Shown here: positions 23,677-32,900 of the stretch, piece after piece | Numbering within the stretch: position 1 is the first letter of the stretch | Layout of the letters: each line of letters opens with the position of its first letter | From: a virus | DNA length: 54,646 nt | Direction: 5' to 3' (one strand) | IMG/VR virus record: IMGVR_UViG_3300042312_000318 | Location: 1-54,646 of that record | Program-made: the position numbers and the translations under genes | The notes under the pieces: generated by a model | Told to the model about the DNA's origin: nothing | Databases searched by the model: none | What the model saw: the letters and a program-made list of their open reading frames with translations, nothing else

Positions 23677-24137
23677 TTCGCCCCGTCCGTCAGTGTTTCA
23701 ACAGCTTCCCAAAGGGCGCAGAGCGCATCGCCTTCGCCTTCGCTGCCGAGGGCCTGCATCGAAGTTGCGTTCAGCGTGGCCAACTCCGCAAACACGCGGT
23801 CTTGCTCGTCCGCCAACTTCACCAATCGGGCCGCTAGGGCCGCGGCAACATCTTCATCTGGTGCGCCGGTCAGCAGCTCGGCAGCTTGGCGCGCAGCTTC
23901 GGTCAGGGTGGTTGGCCCGCTCACGGCCGCAACTCGACCGGCGCGGGCGACATGTTGCGCGATGCGCATCGCGTCAAGGGCGTAGCCCTGAGCGACTTTG
24001 GTGAGGCCTGCCCATGCGAAGGTTTCGGCGAAAGATGCACAGTGGCGCACGGCTACAATGGCTCGGCGACGAGTGATGCGCTCGCCTGCGTCGATCGCGG
24101 CGATGGTCGCAGTCGGCATATGGCTGTCGTGGATCAT
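23673..24137 (-). CDS. Alpha-helical hypothetical protein
   Basis: 154 residues, coupled to both neighbours by ATGA overlaps. Ala-rich helices dominate (GYALDAMRIAQHVARAGRVA, AAALAARLVKLADEQDRVF). There are no membrane segments or recognised motifs. Function unknown. Confidence 0.7.
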   Translation of the reverse strand: MIHDSHMPTATIAAIDAGERITRRRAIVAVRHCASFAETFAWAGLTKVAQGYALDAMRIAQHVARAGRVAAVSGPTTLTEAARQAAELLTGAPDEDVAAALAARLVKLADEQDRVFAELATLNATSMQALGSEGEGDALCALWEAVETLTDGAK

Positions 24138-24328
24138 GCCGCAGCGCCTTCGGTTCTGTGCATCGCGTCCAGTCGCGCGGCGCGGCGCAAATGCAGAGGC
24201 CGGGCGTCGTTTTCCTCGGCTAGGTGCGCGTCGAGGCCGGCGCGGATGCGCGCGGTCAGTTCGGCATCGGCCTCGAATTCGAGCGGAACGCTGGGGTCGG
24301 GCGGGTCCAGCGGAAAAAAGGCTTTCAT
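24134..24328 (-). CDS. Small acidic hypothetical protein, first gene of the antisense operon
   Basis: 64 residues from ATG 24328, preceded by GGGCAGGAGATCACG. A TGCCCGG/CCGGGCA hairpin ends right at this ribosome-binding site and could modulate translation. The protein begins KAFFPLDPPDPSVPLEF and ends in a helical charged region. The promoter with operator lies 40-70 bases upstream. Confidence 0.7.
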   Translation of the reverse strand: MKAFFPLDPPDPSVPLEFEADAELTARIRAGLDAHLAEENDARPLHLRRAARLDAMHRTEGAAA

Positions 24329-24365
24329 CGTGATCTCCTGCCCGGTCCTGCCGGGCACGATGGAT

Positions 24366-24396
24366 AAGCTACCGTCGGTAGCATGCCAATGTCAAC
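24366..24396 (-). promoter_or_regulatory. Promoter with perfect 15-bp operator for the antisense operon
   Basis: Minus-strand -35 TTGACA (24395-24390, consensus) and a -10 near 24372-24366 (GTAGCT or TAGCTT, spacer 17 or 18). The operator GCTACCGTCGGTAGC (24368-24382) is a perfect palindrome filling the spacer and -10. The 29 bases 24368-24396 match 48443-48471 with one difference, so the two promoters share an origin and presumably regulation. Confidence 0.8.
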
Positions 24397-24483
24397 TATC
24401 CGCCGCAACCGTCCGTCGGAAATGGTCCCACCTGTTAAATCTGCGACATGCGTGCGACATTTCGCGCGACCCCGGGAGGGCGC

Positions 24484-25584
24484 ATGCAGCACTTCGAAAT
24501 TTTCAAGCCGGGCAAGCACATCGCCGCCAGCGGTCACGCTCTCAGCTTCACCGAGTCGGACCTGGAGGCATCGATCCGTGCCTACGATCCGGCGATCCAC
24601 GAGGCGCCGATCGTCGTCGGACATCCGAAGGACAACGGCCCGGCCTACGGGTGGGTGTCGAAGTTGGAGTACGCCGACGGCGCAATGGTCGCTCATTCTT
24701 CGCAGGTCGATCCGCAGTTTACCGAGATGGTTGAGTCCGGCCGCTTCAAGAAGCGCAGCGCATCGTTCTACGCACCGGATGCCCCGAACAACCCGGTCCC
24801 GGGCACCTACTACCTGCGCCACGTCGGGTTCCTCGGCGCGATGCCGCCGGCGATCAAGGGCCTCAAGGACGTTTCTTTCAACGAGGACGAGGAGGGCGTA
24901 ATCGAATTCGCCGACTCGACACGTTGGGCTTGGTCGAGCGTCAGCGCGTTACTGCGTGGTCTGCGCGACTGGCTCATTGCCGAAAAGGGTGTAGAGATCG
25001 CTGATCGCACTCTGCCGAACTACTACCTGTCCGACCTCGATGCAGCCGCACGCGAACCGAGCGAGCCCAGCGAGTCGATCAGCAACCCCATCCCATCCTT
25101 TACCGAGGCCACCGATATGACCCTCACCCCCGCACAGATCGCCGAACTGCAGGTCAAGGCCGCGCGCGCCGATGCCGCCGAAAACGAACTCGCCAAGGTC
25201 AAGGGCGAACGCGACAAGGCCGTGGCCGACTTCTCCGAACTGCAGACCGAGCACACGAAGATCGTGAAGCAGGTCTCGCTCGCCGGCATCAAGGCCGCGA
25301 TCGATCCGCACGTCAAGGCCGGCCGCGTACTGCCCGCCGAAGTCGATCAGCTGGCGGAATTCGCCGCCACGCTCGACGACGGCTCCGCGACGTTCGACTT
25401 CGGCGAGGGCGACGGTGCGAAAAAGGTCACTGCGCGCGGCATGTTCCTGGCGCAGTTGGGCATGCGCCCGAAGGTCGTCGAGTACCGCGAGGTCTCCAGC
25501 CCCGAGCTTTCGGCCGAACAAAAGAGCATCGCCGACGCGCAGGCGTCGATCATGGCGCAGGTCACCGGCGCCGCGGCCAAGTAA
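24484..25584 (+). CDS. Capsid maturation protease/scaffold, Mu I-like
   Basis: 366 residues, GGGAGGG before ATG 24484. The N-terminal protease region has KHIAASGHALSFTESDLEA, APIVVGHPKDNGPAYGWV and FYAPDAPNNPVPGTYYLRHV, like Mu gpI. The C-terminal third (from residue 212) is a charged helical scaffold. The protein should assemble and process the prohead. An internal in-frame start probably also makes the scaffold alone. Confidence 0.88.
   Translation: MQHFEIFKPGKHIAASGHALSFTESDLEASIRAYDPAIHEAPIVVGHPKDNGPAYGWVSKLEYADGAMVAHSSQVDPQFTEMVESGRFKKRSASFYAPDAPNNPVPGTYYLRHVGFLGAMPPAIKGLKDVSFNEDEEGVIEFADSTRWAWSSVSALLRGLRDWLIAEKGVEIADRTLPNYYLSDLDAAAREPSEPSESISNPIPSFTEATDMTLTPAQIAELQVKAARADAAENELAKVKGERDKAVADFSELQTEHTKIVKQVSLAGIKAAIDPHVKAGRVLPAEVDQLAEFAATLDDGSATFDFGEGDGAKKVTARGMFLAQLGMRPKVVEYREVSSPELSAEQKSIADAQASIMAQVTGAAAK
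25117..25584 (+). CDS. Scaffold protein from internal start (Mu Z-like), candidate
   Basis: ATG 25117 lies in frame within the protease gene, with GAGG eight bases upstream, exactly where the helical scaffold begins (TLTPAQIAELQVKAARADAA). Mu makes gpZ from inside gene I in the same way. The product would be 155 residues, rich in Ala, Glu and Lys. The call rests on position and ribosome-binding site. Confidence 0.55.
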   Translation: MTLTPAQIAELQVKAARADAAENELAKVKGERDKAVADFSELQTEHTKIVKQVSLAGIKAAIDPHVKAGRVLPAEVDQLAEFAATLDDGSATFDFGEGDGAKKVTARGMFLAQLGMRPKVVEYREVSSPELSAEQKSIADAQASIMAQVTGAAAK

Positions 25585-25629
25585 CCGCCGCCCGCTACTC
25601 CCGAATCACTCTTTCCCGAGGAACCCCTC

Positions 25630-26013
25630 ATGACGACTTACACCGAACCGCGCCGCCCGTTGGAGTTCCTCTCCTGGGAAGCCGAGCACCATCTGACCCG
25701 CGAAGAAGGCACCCTCGCCGCCAACCAGGGCGACCTGCTCGCCGGCACCGTGCTCGCAAAGCTCACCAGTGGCGGACAACTCGTGGTCTACGACAACGCC
25801 AGCGCCACCGCCGGGGTGGCCTACGGCATCCTCGCGTACCCGGTCGCAAACAGCAGCTCGACGCAGAAAGTGACGGTCATCGAGCGCATGGCCGTGGTCA
25901 AAGCTTCGCTCATCTCCTGGCGCACGAACGACGGCACCGGTATCGCCAGCGGCAAGACCGACCTGCTCGGCAAGAACATCCGCTTCATCGATCCCTCCGG
26001 CACCGGCGTCTGA
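25630..26013 (+). CDS. Head decoration protein, lambda gpD-like
   Basis: 127 residues between protease/scaffold and capsid genes. It has the family features YTEPRRPLEFLSWEAEHHLT, TLAANQGDLLAGTVLAKL and GVAYGILAYPVANSS, and a GLD-like C-terminal beta region. It trimerises on the expanded capsid and stabilises it against packaged DNA. The gene order protease-D-E is lambda-like. Confidence 0.9.
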   Translation: MTTYTEPRRPLEFLSWEAEHHLTREEGTLAANQGDLLAGTVLAKLTSGGQLVVYDNASATAGVAYGILAYPVANSSSTQKVTVIERMAVVKASLISWRTNDGTGIASGKTDLLGKNIRFIDPSGTGV

Positions 26014-26060
26014 CCGCCGCCTCACCTCATTCCTAACCCACCATCCAGCCGAGGACTCTC

Positions 26061-27029
26061 ATGGATATCTACCGCGACTATTTCACCCGCGAGGAGCTCG
26101 TCCGCGTCCTCGCGCAGACGCCCTACACCCCGGGACTCCTGGGCGAGCTGGGCCTGTTCGAGCCGGTCCCGCTCACCGGCACGACCTTCGCCGTCGAAGA
26201 AGAAACGAAGGACAGCGCACGCGTCCTGATCGCGCATCCGCGCGGCGCTCCGCGCGATCAGACGACTCTCGACAAGCGGAAGGTGCATAACTTCGCCGTG
26301 ACCGACGTCTACGGCGACCAGGGCAACGTGTTCGCGGACGAAGTGCTGGCCGCTCGCGGAGCCGGCACCACCGGCGCAAAGGAAGTCCTCACCGATCGCC
26401 GCAATCGTCTCGTGGCGAAGCTGCGCCGGGATATCGACCTGACGCACGAAAACCTGCGGATGCAGTGCATCCTGAGCCCGGCGAGCACCGAGTTCGGCGC
26501 CGCCGCGTCTTCGGTTGCGATCGCCGTGCAGACCGACACCACGAAGCTGCGCCAGGAGATCTTCAATAAGATCACCCTGCCGATGGAAGCCGCGCTGGAC
26601 GGCCTGTCGTTCGGCGAGCCGCTGGTGTTGTGTTCGAACGGCTACTGGGCCGATCTGATCGAAGCCAAGTCGATCAAGGATACCTATTTGAATTATCAGG
26701 CCGCGGCGGAACTGCGCGGTGCGGTGGCAGAAGAATTCGTGTTCGGCGGCGTGCGCTGGCGCCGTTACCGCGGCTCGGGCAACGTCAAGATCCCGGACAA
26801 CCAAGCGCGCGCGATCCCGACCGGCGTGAAGGGCACGTTCTGGCTGCCGATGGCCCCGAACGACACCATGGAATCGGTCGGCACCGGTGCGCTGGGCCAG
26901 CCGTACTACATGGGCAGCAAGCCGTTCGGCGACTCGCAGGGCACGAAGGGCTGGGAAGTTTCGATCCAGTCGCACGTTCGCGCCATCTGCGGCCGACCGG
27001 CCTGCATCATCCCGATCACCAAGTCGTAA
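26061..27029 (+). CDS. Major capsid protein, lambda gpE family
   Basis: 322 residues. Recognisable features are LVRVLAQTPYTPGLLGELGLF, DKRKVHNFAVTDVYGDQGNV and DTMESVGTGALGQPYYMGSKP. It forms the HK97-fold icosahedral shell together with the decoration protein. Its pairing with a Mu-type portal and MuF indicates past module exchange. Confidence 0.93.
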   Translation: MDIYRDYFTREELVRVLAQTPYTPGLLGELGLFEPVPLTGTTFAVEEETKDSARVLIAHPRGAPRDQTTLDKRKVHNFAVTDVYGDQGNVFADEVLAARGAGTTGAKEVLTDRRNRLVAKLRRDIDLTHENLRMQCILSPASTEFGAAASSVAIAVQTDTTKLRQEIFNKITLPMEAALDGLSFGEPLVLCSNGYWADLIEAKSIKDTYLNYQAAAELRGAVAEEFVFGGVRWRRYRGSGNVKIPDNQARAIPTGVKGTFWLPMAPNDTMESVGTGALGQPYYMGSKPFGDSQGTKGWEVSIQSHVRAICGRPACIIPITKS

Positions 27030-27039
27030 CGGGATCGGG

Positions 27040-27450
27040 ATGCCGTACTGCACCGCCACCGCGTTCAAGGAGCGATTCGGGACCGAGGAGCACGATCAGC
27101 TGATCGCCTCGGGCTCGGACCGCACCTACGCCTCGGCGTCTGCGGATGCGGATTCGCTTATCGACGCGGCACTGGTCTCGGCGGGTTACGCCATCCCGAT
27201 CGCGACCGTGCCGGCCTTCATCGTCGGGATTGCGGCGGACCTCACCCGTTACGAGCTGTACGACGAGGCGCCGACGAACGAGGTGCGCGAGCGCCGTAAG
27301 CTGGCGATGGATCTGCTGCGCGACATTCGCGACGGCAAACTCTCGGTCGTCGGCGCGACGCGAACGGAGACCGTCTCGACGATTGCCGTGTCCGCCGCGC
27401 CGATCACCTTCGATACCGCGACGACCGATCGATTCATCGGGGGGCTGTGA
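27040..27450 (+). CDS. Head-tail joining protein, Mu gp36-like (DUF1320)
   Basis: 136 residues, ten bases after the capsid gene. The helical pattern FKERFGTEEHDQLIASG, ADSLIDAALVSAGYAIPI and IVGIAADLTRYELYDEAPT is typical of this adaptor family, which sits below the portal and connects head to tail. The start is ATG 27040 with CGGGAT upstream. Confidence 0.85.
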   Translation: MPYCTATAFKERFGTEEHDQLIASGSDRTYASASADADSLIDAALVSAGYAIPIATVPAFIVGIAADLTRYELYDEAPTNEVRERRKLAMDLLRDIRDGKLSVVGATRTETVSTIAVSAAPITFDTATTDRFIGGL

Positions 27451-28055
27451 TGTCCCGCATCAATGTCTCTGCCGACACTCGCGAGGTCGATGCGACGCTG
27501 CGCGATTTGCGGGAACGGGCGCAAGACCCGACGCCGGCCTTCGAAGCAATCGGCCGCCTGCTGGTCAACCGCATCCGGCTGTGCTTCCGTCAGTCGCGCT
27601 CGCCCTGGGGCGTTCCCTGGTTGCCGATCAAGTTTCGCGCGCCCGCGGTGCAAAAGATCAAAAAGGACGGAACGCCGGCCTTCACTGCGTCCGGCCGCAA
27701 GCAGCTTGCAGCAAACAACCTCGCCGCTCAGGCAAAGGGTTCTGCCGGCAAGCCGCTCGTAGACTCCGGCGCGCTGCGCAACTCGCTGACCTATTCCGCA
27801 GACCGCGACGGCGTCGAGATCGGCACCGTCGCAAAACAGGCCCGACTGCAGCACTTCGGTGGACGCATCGTGCCAAAGCGCGCGAAGGTGCTGGCGTTCG
27901 CCGGACCAGGCGGCGAGCTGATCTTGTCGCGCGGCGTCACGATCCCGGCCCGACCGTTCATGCCGATCAATCCGCAGGGCCAGCTGATGCTCCCGCCGTC
28001 ATGGAGGAAGGGCGTGCTCGCCGAAATCGCCAAGCACTTCGAGGCCGTGTCGTGA
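27450..28055 (+). CDS. Virion morphogenesis protein, Mu gpG-like
   Basis: 201 residues. ATG 27450 follows the upstream stop (TGATG); GTG 27447 is an alternative. The pattern PLVDSGALRNSLTYSADRDG, then LQHFGGRIVPKRAKVLAF and IPARPFMPIN is characteristic of the tail-completion/virion morphogenesis family. It probably acts at the head-tail interface. Confidence 0.87.
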   Translation: MSRINVSADTREVDATLRDLRERAQDPTPAFEAIGRLLVNRIRLCFRQSRSPWGVPWLPIKFRAPAVQKIKKDGTPAFTASGRKQLAANNLAAQAKGSAGKPLVDSGALRNSLTYSADRDGVEIGTVAKQARLQHFGGRIVPKRAKVLAFAGPGGELILSRGVTIPARPFMPINPQGQLMLPPSWRKGVLAEIAKHFEAVS

Positions 28056-28504
28056 GCTGGTCCGAACTCGAAGCCGCCATTGTCGAGCGCCTGAAGGATC
28101 GCCTCGGGGCCGCCGTAAAGCAGGTCTACACGACCGCCGAATACGGCGACCTTGAGGAAAGTTCGCAGGTCACCCCGAGCGTCGCCGTGATTTATCAGGG
28201 CTACGCCCCCGTTTCGACGCCCGGCGCGGTGTACGGCGCCCGCGTGCAGCAGGTCGAGAAGACCTACTACGTCGTGGTCGCCGTGCGCAACGCGCGCAAC
28301 ACACGAACCCGCGAAGGCGCCCGCGAGGCATCGGCGCCGATCGTCGAGGCCGTGATGTCCGCGCTCACCGGCTGGCGGCTGACTGACCTTCCCGACGAGG
28401 GGCCGCTGCAATTGGCCCCAGCGCCGGGCGCTGCGTTCACGGACGCCGGTTACGCCTATTACCCCATCGTTTTCACCAATCGCCGCACGTACCGCGGCAC
28501 CTGA
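28052..28504 (+). CDS. Tail terminator/completion protein, Mu gp37-like (DUF1834)
   Basis: 150 residues from GTG 28052 (GTGA overlap). The N-terminal LEAAIVERLKDRLG and the central beta region QVTPSVAVIYQGYAPV, KTYYVVVAVRNARN fit the family placed between gpG-like and tail tube genes. It likely caps the tail tube before head attachment. Confidence 0.82.
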   Translation: MSWSELEAAIVERLKDRLGAAVKQVYTTAEYGDLEESSQVTPSVAVIYQGYAPVSTPGAVYGARVQQVEKTYYVVVAVRNARNTRTREGAREASAPIVEAVMSALTGWRLTDLPDEGPLQLAPAPGAAFTDAGYAYYPIVFTNRRTYRGT

Positions 28505-28517
28505 CGAGGAACCCACC

Positions 28518-29267
28518 ATGGCCACCGACCACAGCTACATCGGCACCGGCAACATCCTGATCCGCGAATACGGTGCCGCGGCGCCCTTCGTCGGGGTCGG
28601 CAATTGCTCCGCGCTCACCCTGTCCCCTCAGGAGGACGTGAAGGAGTTGCAGGACTACACCACGCCCGGCGGAGGCAAGCGTAACGAGGTGCGTCGCCTG
28701 ACCGGCGTCGAGATCGGTTACACCTTCCACGACTTTTCTGCGGAAAACTTCGCCCGCGCCCTGCGCGCGCAGACCACGAACACCGCTTCGGGCAACGTCG
28801 TCGATGAACAGGTCGTCGCGTACAAAGGCGGATACACCCCGCTCGCACACATCGCGTCGTCGATCACCGCGGTGCGCCCGGCTGGCGGAATCACGCCGTT
28901 CGCGGCCGGCACCGATTACCAGCTGATCGACGGACAGCTCTATATTCCAAGCACTTCGACGGTCACTGATCCGGTCGCTGGCGCTGCGAACATCGAGGTG
29001 GACTACGCCCGCGCGGCGCAGAAAAAGGTGCAGGCCCTAGTCGATTCGAACAAGCAGTACGAGCTGGTGTTCATGGGGCTGAACGAAGCGCGCAGCGGCA
29101 AGCGCGTTCGCGTGCGGTGCCACAAGGTCAGCGGCGGCCTCATCTCGCAGTTCGCGCTGATCGGCGACGACTACGGCGCGGGCGAGGTCACCGGCGCGCT
29201 GCTCTCCGACACCACGAAGACCGGCAGCGGCATCTCGAAGTACATGACGGTCGAGATGGAGGACTGA
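28518..29267 (+). CDS. Major tail tube protein
   Basis: 249 residues, AGGAAC before the ATG. It has the arrangement expected of a siphophage tube protein: the N-terminus TGNILIREYGAAAPFVGVGN, a beta-rich body (YQLIDGQLYIPSTSTVTDP) and the C-terminal SGKRVRVRCHKVSG, MTVEMED. It lies directly before the tail-assembly chaperone and tape measure. No sheath gene is present, supporting a non-contractile tail. Confidence 0.85.
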   Translation: MATDHSYIGTGNILIREYGAAAPFVGVGNCSALTLSPQEDVKELQDYTTPGGGKRNEVRRLTGVEIGYTFHDFSAENFARALRAQTTNTASGNVVDEQVVAYKGGYTPLAHIASSITAVRPAGGITPFAAGTDYQLIDGQLYIPSTSTVTDPVAGAANIEVDYARAAQKKVQALVDSNKQYELVFMGLNEARSGKRVRVRCHKVSGGLISQFALIGDDYGAGEVTGALLSDTTKTGSGISKYMTVEMED

Positions 29268-29271
29268 TCGC

Positions 29272-29751
29272 ATGACCGATCGGGCCCATAGCGACGACAG
29301 CGCCGTCCTCGATCCGCCTGCGGTAGAGGTTCGGTTCTTGGGCGAGCAGGTCACCGTTCGCCCGCTGCAAATCCGGCAGATCCCGCCGTTCACGCGCCTC
29401 GTGCGGATGGCGGCCCCGGCGCTGATGCGGCTTTACGCTGCGCGCGGCGCCAAAGACGGGAGCTACGAGAGCGCCTTCCTCGATCTGATCGCGGACCACG
29501 GCGAGACGATAATCGCCGTATGCGCCGTGGCCGTCGATCGCGATGCGGCGTGGGTCGATACGGGCAACGTCGATGAGTTGCTGGCGCTGGTGATCGCGAT
29601 CGTCGAGGTGAATCAGGATTTTTTCGCGAAGCGGGTGGCGCCGATGCTGTCCAAGCTCCAGGCGTCCCCCGCGGCCCAAGCGATGGCCGAGGTCGTCGAA
29701 GCGGCCCACCCCTCCCAGAGTGGGGATGGGCCAACGCCATCGACCACCTGA
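29272..29751 (+). CDS. Tail assembly chaperone (gpG-like)
   Basis: 159 residues, soluble and helical (VRPLQIRQIPPFTRLVRM, VDELLALVIAIVEVNQDFFA). It lies between the tube and tape measure genes. Its 3' end overlaps a second frame extending to 29939, giving the usual chaperone pair through -1 frameshifting. Chaperones coat the tape measure during tube polymerisation. Confidence 0.82.
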   Translation: MTDRAHSDDSAVLDPPAVEVRFLGEQVTVRPLQIRQIPPFTRLVRMAAPALMRLYAARGAKDGSYESAFLDLIADHGETIIAVCAVAVDRDAAWVDTGNVDELLALVIAIVEVNQDFFAKRVAPMLSKLQASPAAQAMAEVVEAAHPSQSGDGPTPSTT

Positions 29752-29939
29752 TCGCAGCAGGCCACCACCGCGAAGAAATCCTGCGTTACACCCTCGCCGA
29801 GTTCAGGGCCTACGGCCGCGCCGCAGCGCGCCGCCAGCAGCGCGAGCGCCTCAATCGAGCGCGCGACTTGCGCGCCGCACAGTACGACAGCGCGAACTGG
29901 AAGAAGTACCACAAGGCCCTGAGCGATGGCATCGAATAG
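29709..29939 (+). CDS. Tail chaperone frameshift extension (gpT-like)
   Basis: The -1 frame relative to the chaperone reads EWGWANAIDHLIAAGHH, then EEILRYTLAEFRAYGRAAAR and NWKKYHKALSDGIE, and stops inside the tape measure start. It has no good start of its own, so it is probably reached by slippage. Candidate sites are the C-run (CAC CCC TCC, 29707-29715) and the GGGG at 29722-29725; neither is a textbook slippery heptamer. The fused product would be about 222 residues. Confidence 0.72.
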   Translation, partial: PLPEWGWANAIDHLIAAGHHREEILRYTLAEFRAYGRAAARRQQRERLNRARDLRAAQYDSANWKKYHKALSDGIE

Positions 29940-32900
29940 CACCGAGTTCAAGTTCCGGTTCACCGGCGACCTGCGCGACCTGCAGAAGCAACTGCAGGAG
30001 CTGGGGCGCGACCTCGGCGATGCGAAGAAGCAGGGCGCGGGCGTTGCCACCGGCATGCAGACCGGCGTCAGCGGCATCAAGAACGCCGTCGAACAGGCCC
30101 GCTCAAACATCAAGGGGCTCGAAAGCGACCTGAAACGCGCGCAGGCCACTGCGGCGAAGACCGTCGCGGATGCAGGGGGCTCGCCGACGCGCCCACGCGC
30201 AGACTCTGCCGCCGCCATCGCCGACAGCGATGCGGCCCAGCGCCTACTGGAGATCAATCGCCGCGCCGATGGGCTGGAGCAGCGCCTGGCCGCCACCCGA
30301 TTGCGCGGTGCCGCCGCGTCACGCACGGCCGCCAGCGCTACGAAGCAGCAGGCCGCCGCGACCCGTGAGCTAAACCGCGACATCGCGCTCGCAGCGCCGC
30401 AGCTGACCGACATCGTTACGAGTTTAGCCAGCGGTCAGTCGCCGTTCCTTGTGGCGCTCCAGCAGGGCGGCCAGTTGCGTGACATTTTTGGCGGCCTGCG
30501 CCCCGCAATCGGCGCGCTTGGCGGCGCCATCCTCTCGCTCGTCAACCCGATCACCATCACCATCGGCGCGCTGGCGCTCGTTGGTGCCGGGTTCGTAAAG
30601 GGGCAGGAGGAAGGCCTGCGCTTCGCGCGCATCATTGAGCTGACGGGTGGGGCCGCTGGCGTTACCGCTGACGAGCTCGGCGACATGGCATCAAGCCTTG
30701 ACCGGCTTGAGGGCTCGACGCGCGCGTCGGCCGCCGAAACCCTGGGGCGGATCGCGGAGAGCGGAAAGTTCACGGCCGAGCAGTTTGGTCTCGTCGCGAA
30801 AGCATCCGAGCAGATGCGCAACGCGACAGGCCGAGACGTGCAGGCGACTATCGCCGAGTTCGAGAAGATCGCCGACAGCCCTGTCGATGCACTTGAACTG
30901 CTGAGCCAGAAATACAACATCGTCAACGGCAACATTCGCGACCAGATCACGACGCTGGTGGAGCAGGGTCGGGAGCAAGAAGCGTCCACGATCCTGATGC
31001 GCGAGTACGCGAATGCCGTTGACCAGCGCACGCCGGGAATCCGTCAGAACCAAGGCTTGATCCTGCAGGGATGGCGGGCGATCACCGAGTCGATGCGTGA
31101 TCTTGGCGACGCATTCTTGGACATCGGCCGCCAACAGACCGGACGAGAGCAATTTGATAAGTTGTTTCGCGAGCGCCAAAGTCTTCTAGACGAGGCGAGC
31201 TCGGGAAACAAATTTGCGCGCACGCGCATTGCTGACATTGAAACCCAGCTGCGGCAGTTGCAGGACGCCGAGGTAGAGGCTCAGAAAGACGCGCAGCGCA
31301 AGCGTGCGCAGCGCACGGCGGTATCGCTCTCGGCTGAACTCCAGAGCGAGGCAAAACAGTACGAGAGCAAGGAGCAGAAGCGCGCGCGTGCCCGCGTGGC
31401 CGCAATCAATCGCGCTAATGCCGCCATCGAAGCCGCCACCACTGCGGGCGATGCAAAGGCGGCCGAGCAGGCCAAGGCCGCGCGGGCGCAAATCATCGCC
31501 GGGCTCGACAAGGAGGAGGCCGAAGAGGCGAAGCGTCGCGCCGACGCGGGCGCCCGAACCTCGGCCGCCGCGGCAAAGAAATCGGCTGAGGCACGTCGGC
31601 AGGCCGCCGCCCTGGTGCAGATCGACGCTCAGTTGATCGTCGATGCGACCACGCGCGCGCTGGCAGAGCTCGACCGGCTCTATGCCGAGGGCCAGGTCAA
31701 GACCGCGGACTACTACGCGCAGCGCAGCGCGCTGCAGTTGCAGGCGATCGATGCCGAGATCAAGGCAGCCGAAGCCCAGCGCGATGCGGCGGTCGAGATC
31801 GACGAGCGTAAGCGTGCCGAGGCCGACTTGGTCCGCCTGTCGCGCGAACGTGCCGAGATCGGCCCCAAGGCGGCCCGGGAACAGGCGGCGGCCGAGCGCG
31901 AACTGAATCAAGAGCTAGACCGGCTCCGCGCGCGACTCGCGGACGCCACCGGCTCGCTTGGAGAAACCGATCGCGTGCGCCTGGAGCAGGAGCGCGACGC
32001 GCTACTGCAGCGATTCGGAGCCGCCGACCCGCGCGCGCAGGAGCTGGTGCGCCAGCTGTTCGACGTGGAACTGGCCCGCTCGCGTTCGGAGGCAATCGCC
32101 AGTGAATCCGACCGTTTCATCGGCCTGTTGACCACGCGCAGCCAGTTCCTCGCCTCGCAGGTGCAGGTGGGCGCGCTTACGCAGACGCAGGCCGAGCAGC
32201 AAATCCGTGTCGAACGGGAGGCGACGATCCGCCAGCTGGAGGATCTGCTGGTGAAGGCCCAGGCCGCGATGAACGCGAAGCCCTCGCCCGAGACCATCGC
32301 CGCGGTCGATCAGCTCAAAACCAAGATCAATGAGCTCAAGGCGGCCAAGCAAACGCTTGGCGATGCCGCCCAGGAATCGGGCATGAACGCTCTGCGCGGG
32401 CTGTTCACTGACCTCGCATCGGGCGCCGTGTCCTTTGAGGACGCGATGAAACGCGCCGTGGTCGCCTTTGTGCAGGGCATGGCTGAGATGGCGGCGGCGG
32501 CGCTGGCGAGGCAAGCCATCGAGGGCATCACGAGCCTGTTTGGTGGCGGACAGGGCGCGGGCGGGCCGGACATCGGCCAGTCGGCCGCCGCGGGCGCAGC
32601 CTACGCCGCGCCCATTACCGCGGCCGCCGCTGCGCTGGGCTCTGCCGCAACCGCTGGCTCGGCGGGCTTCCAGGCTGTCGCCTTGACCCTGCCGACGGCA
32701 GTGGGCACCTCTGCGAGCGCCCTGGGCGTCGCTGGCGGCGTTGTCACCAGCGGCGCGATAGCGCTGCAACTGGCCGCCGCGCAACTGCAGGTGGCCGCTA
32801 ACACGCTGCTGGTCGCGAATTCGGTCGGGAGCGCCACGGGCATCGCGCACTCGGGCGCCAAGGTCGGCGCGGGCTTCTCCGCGTACCGCCGAGTTCATCC

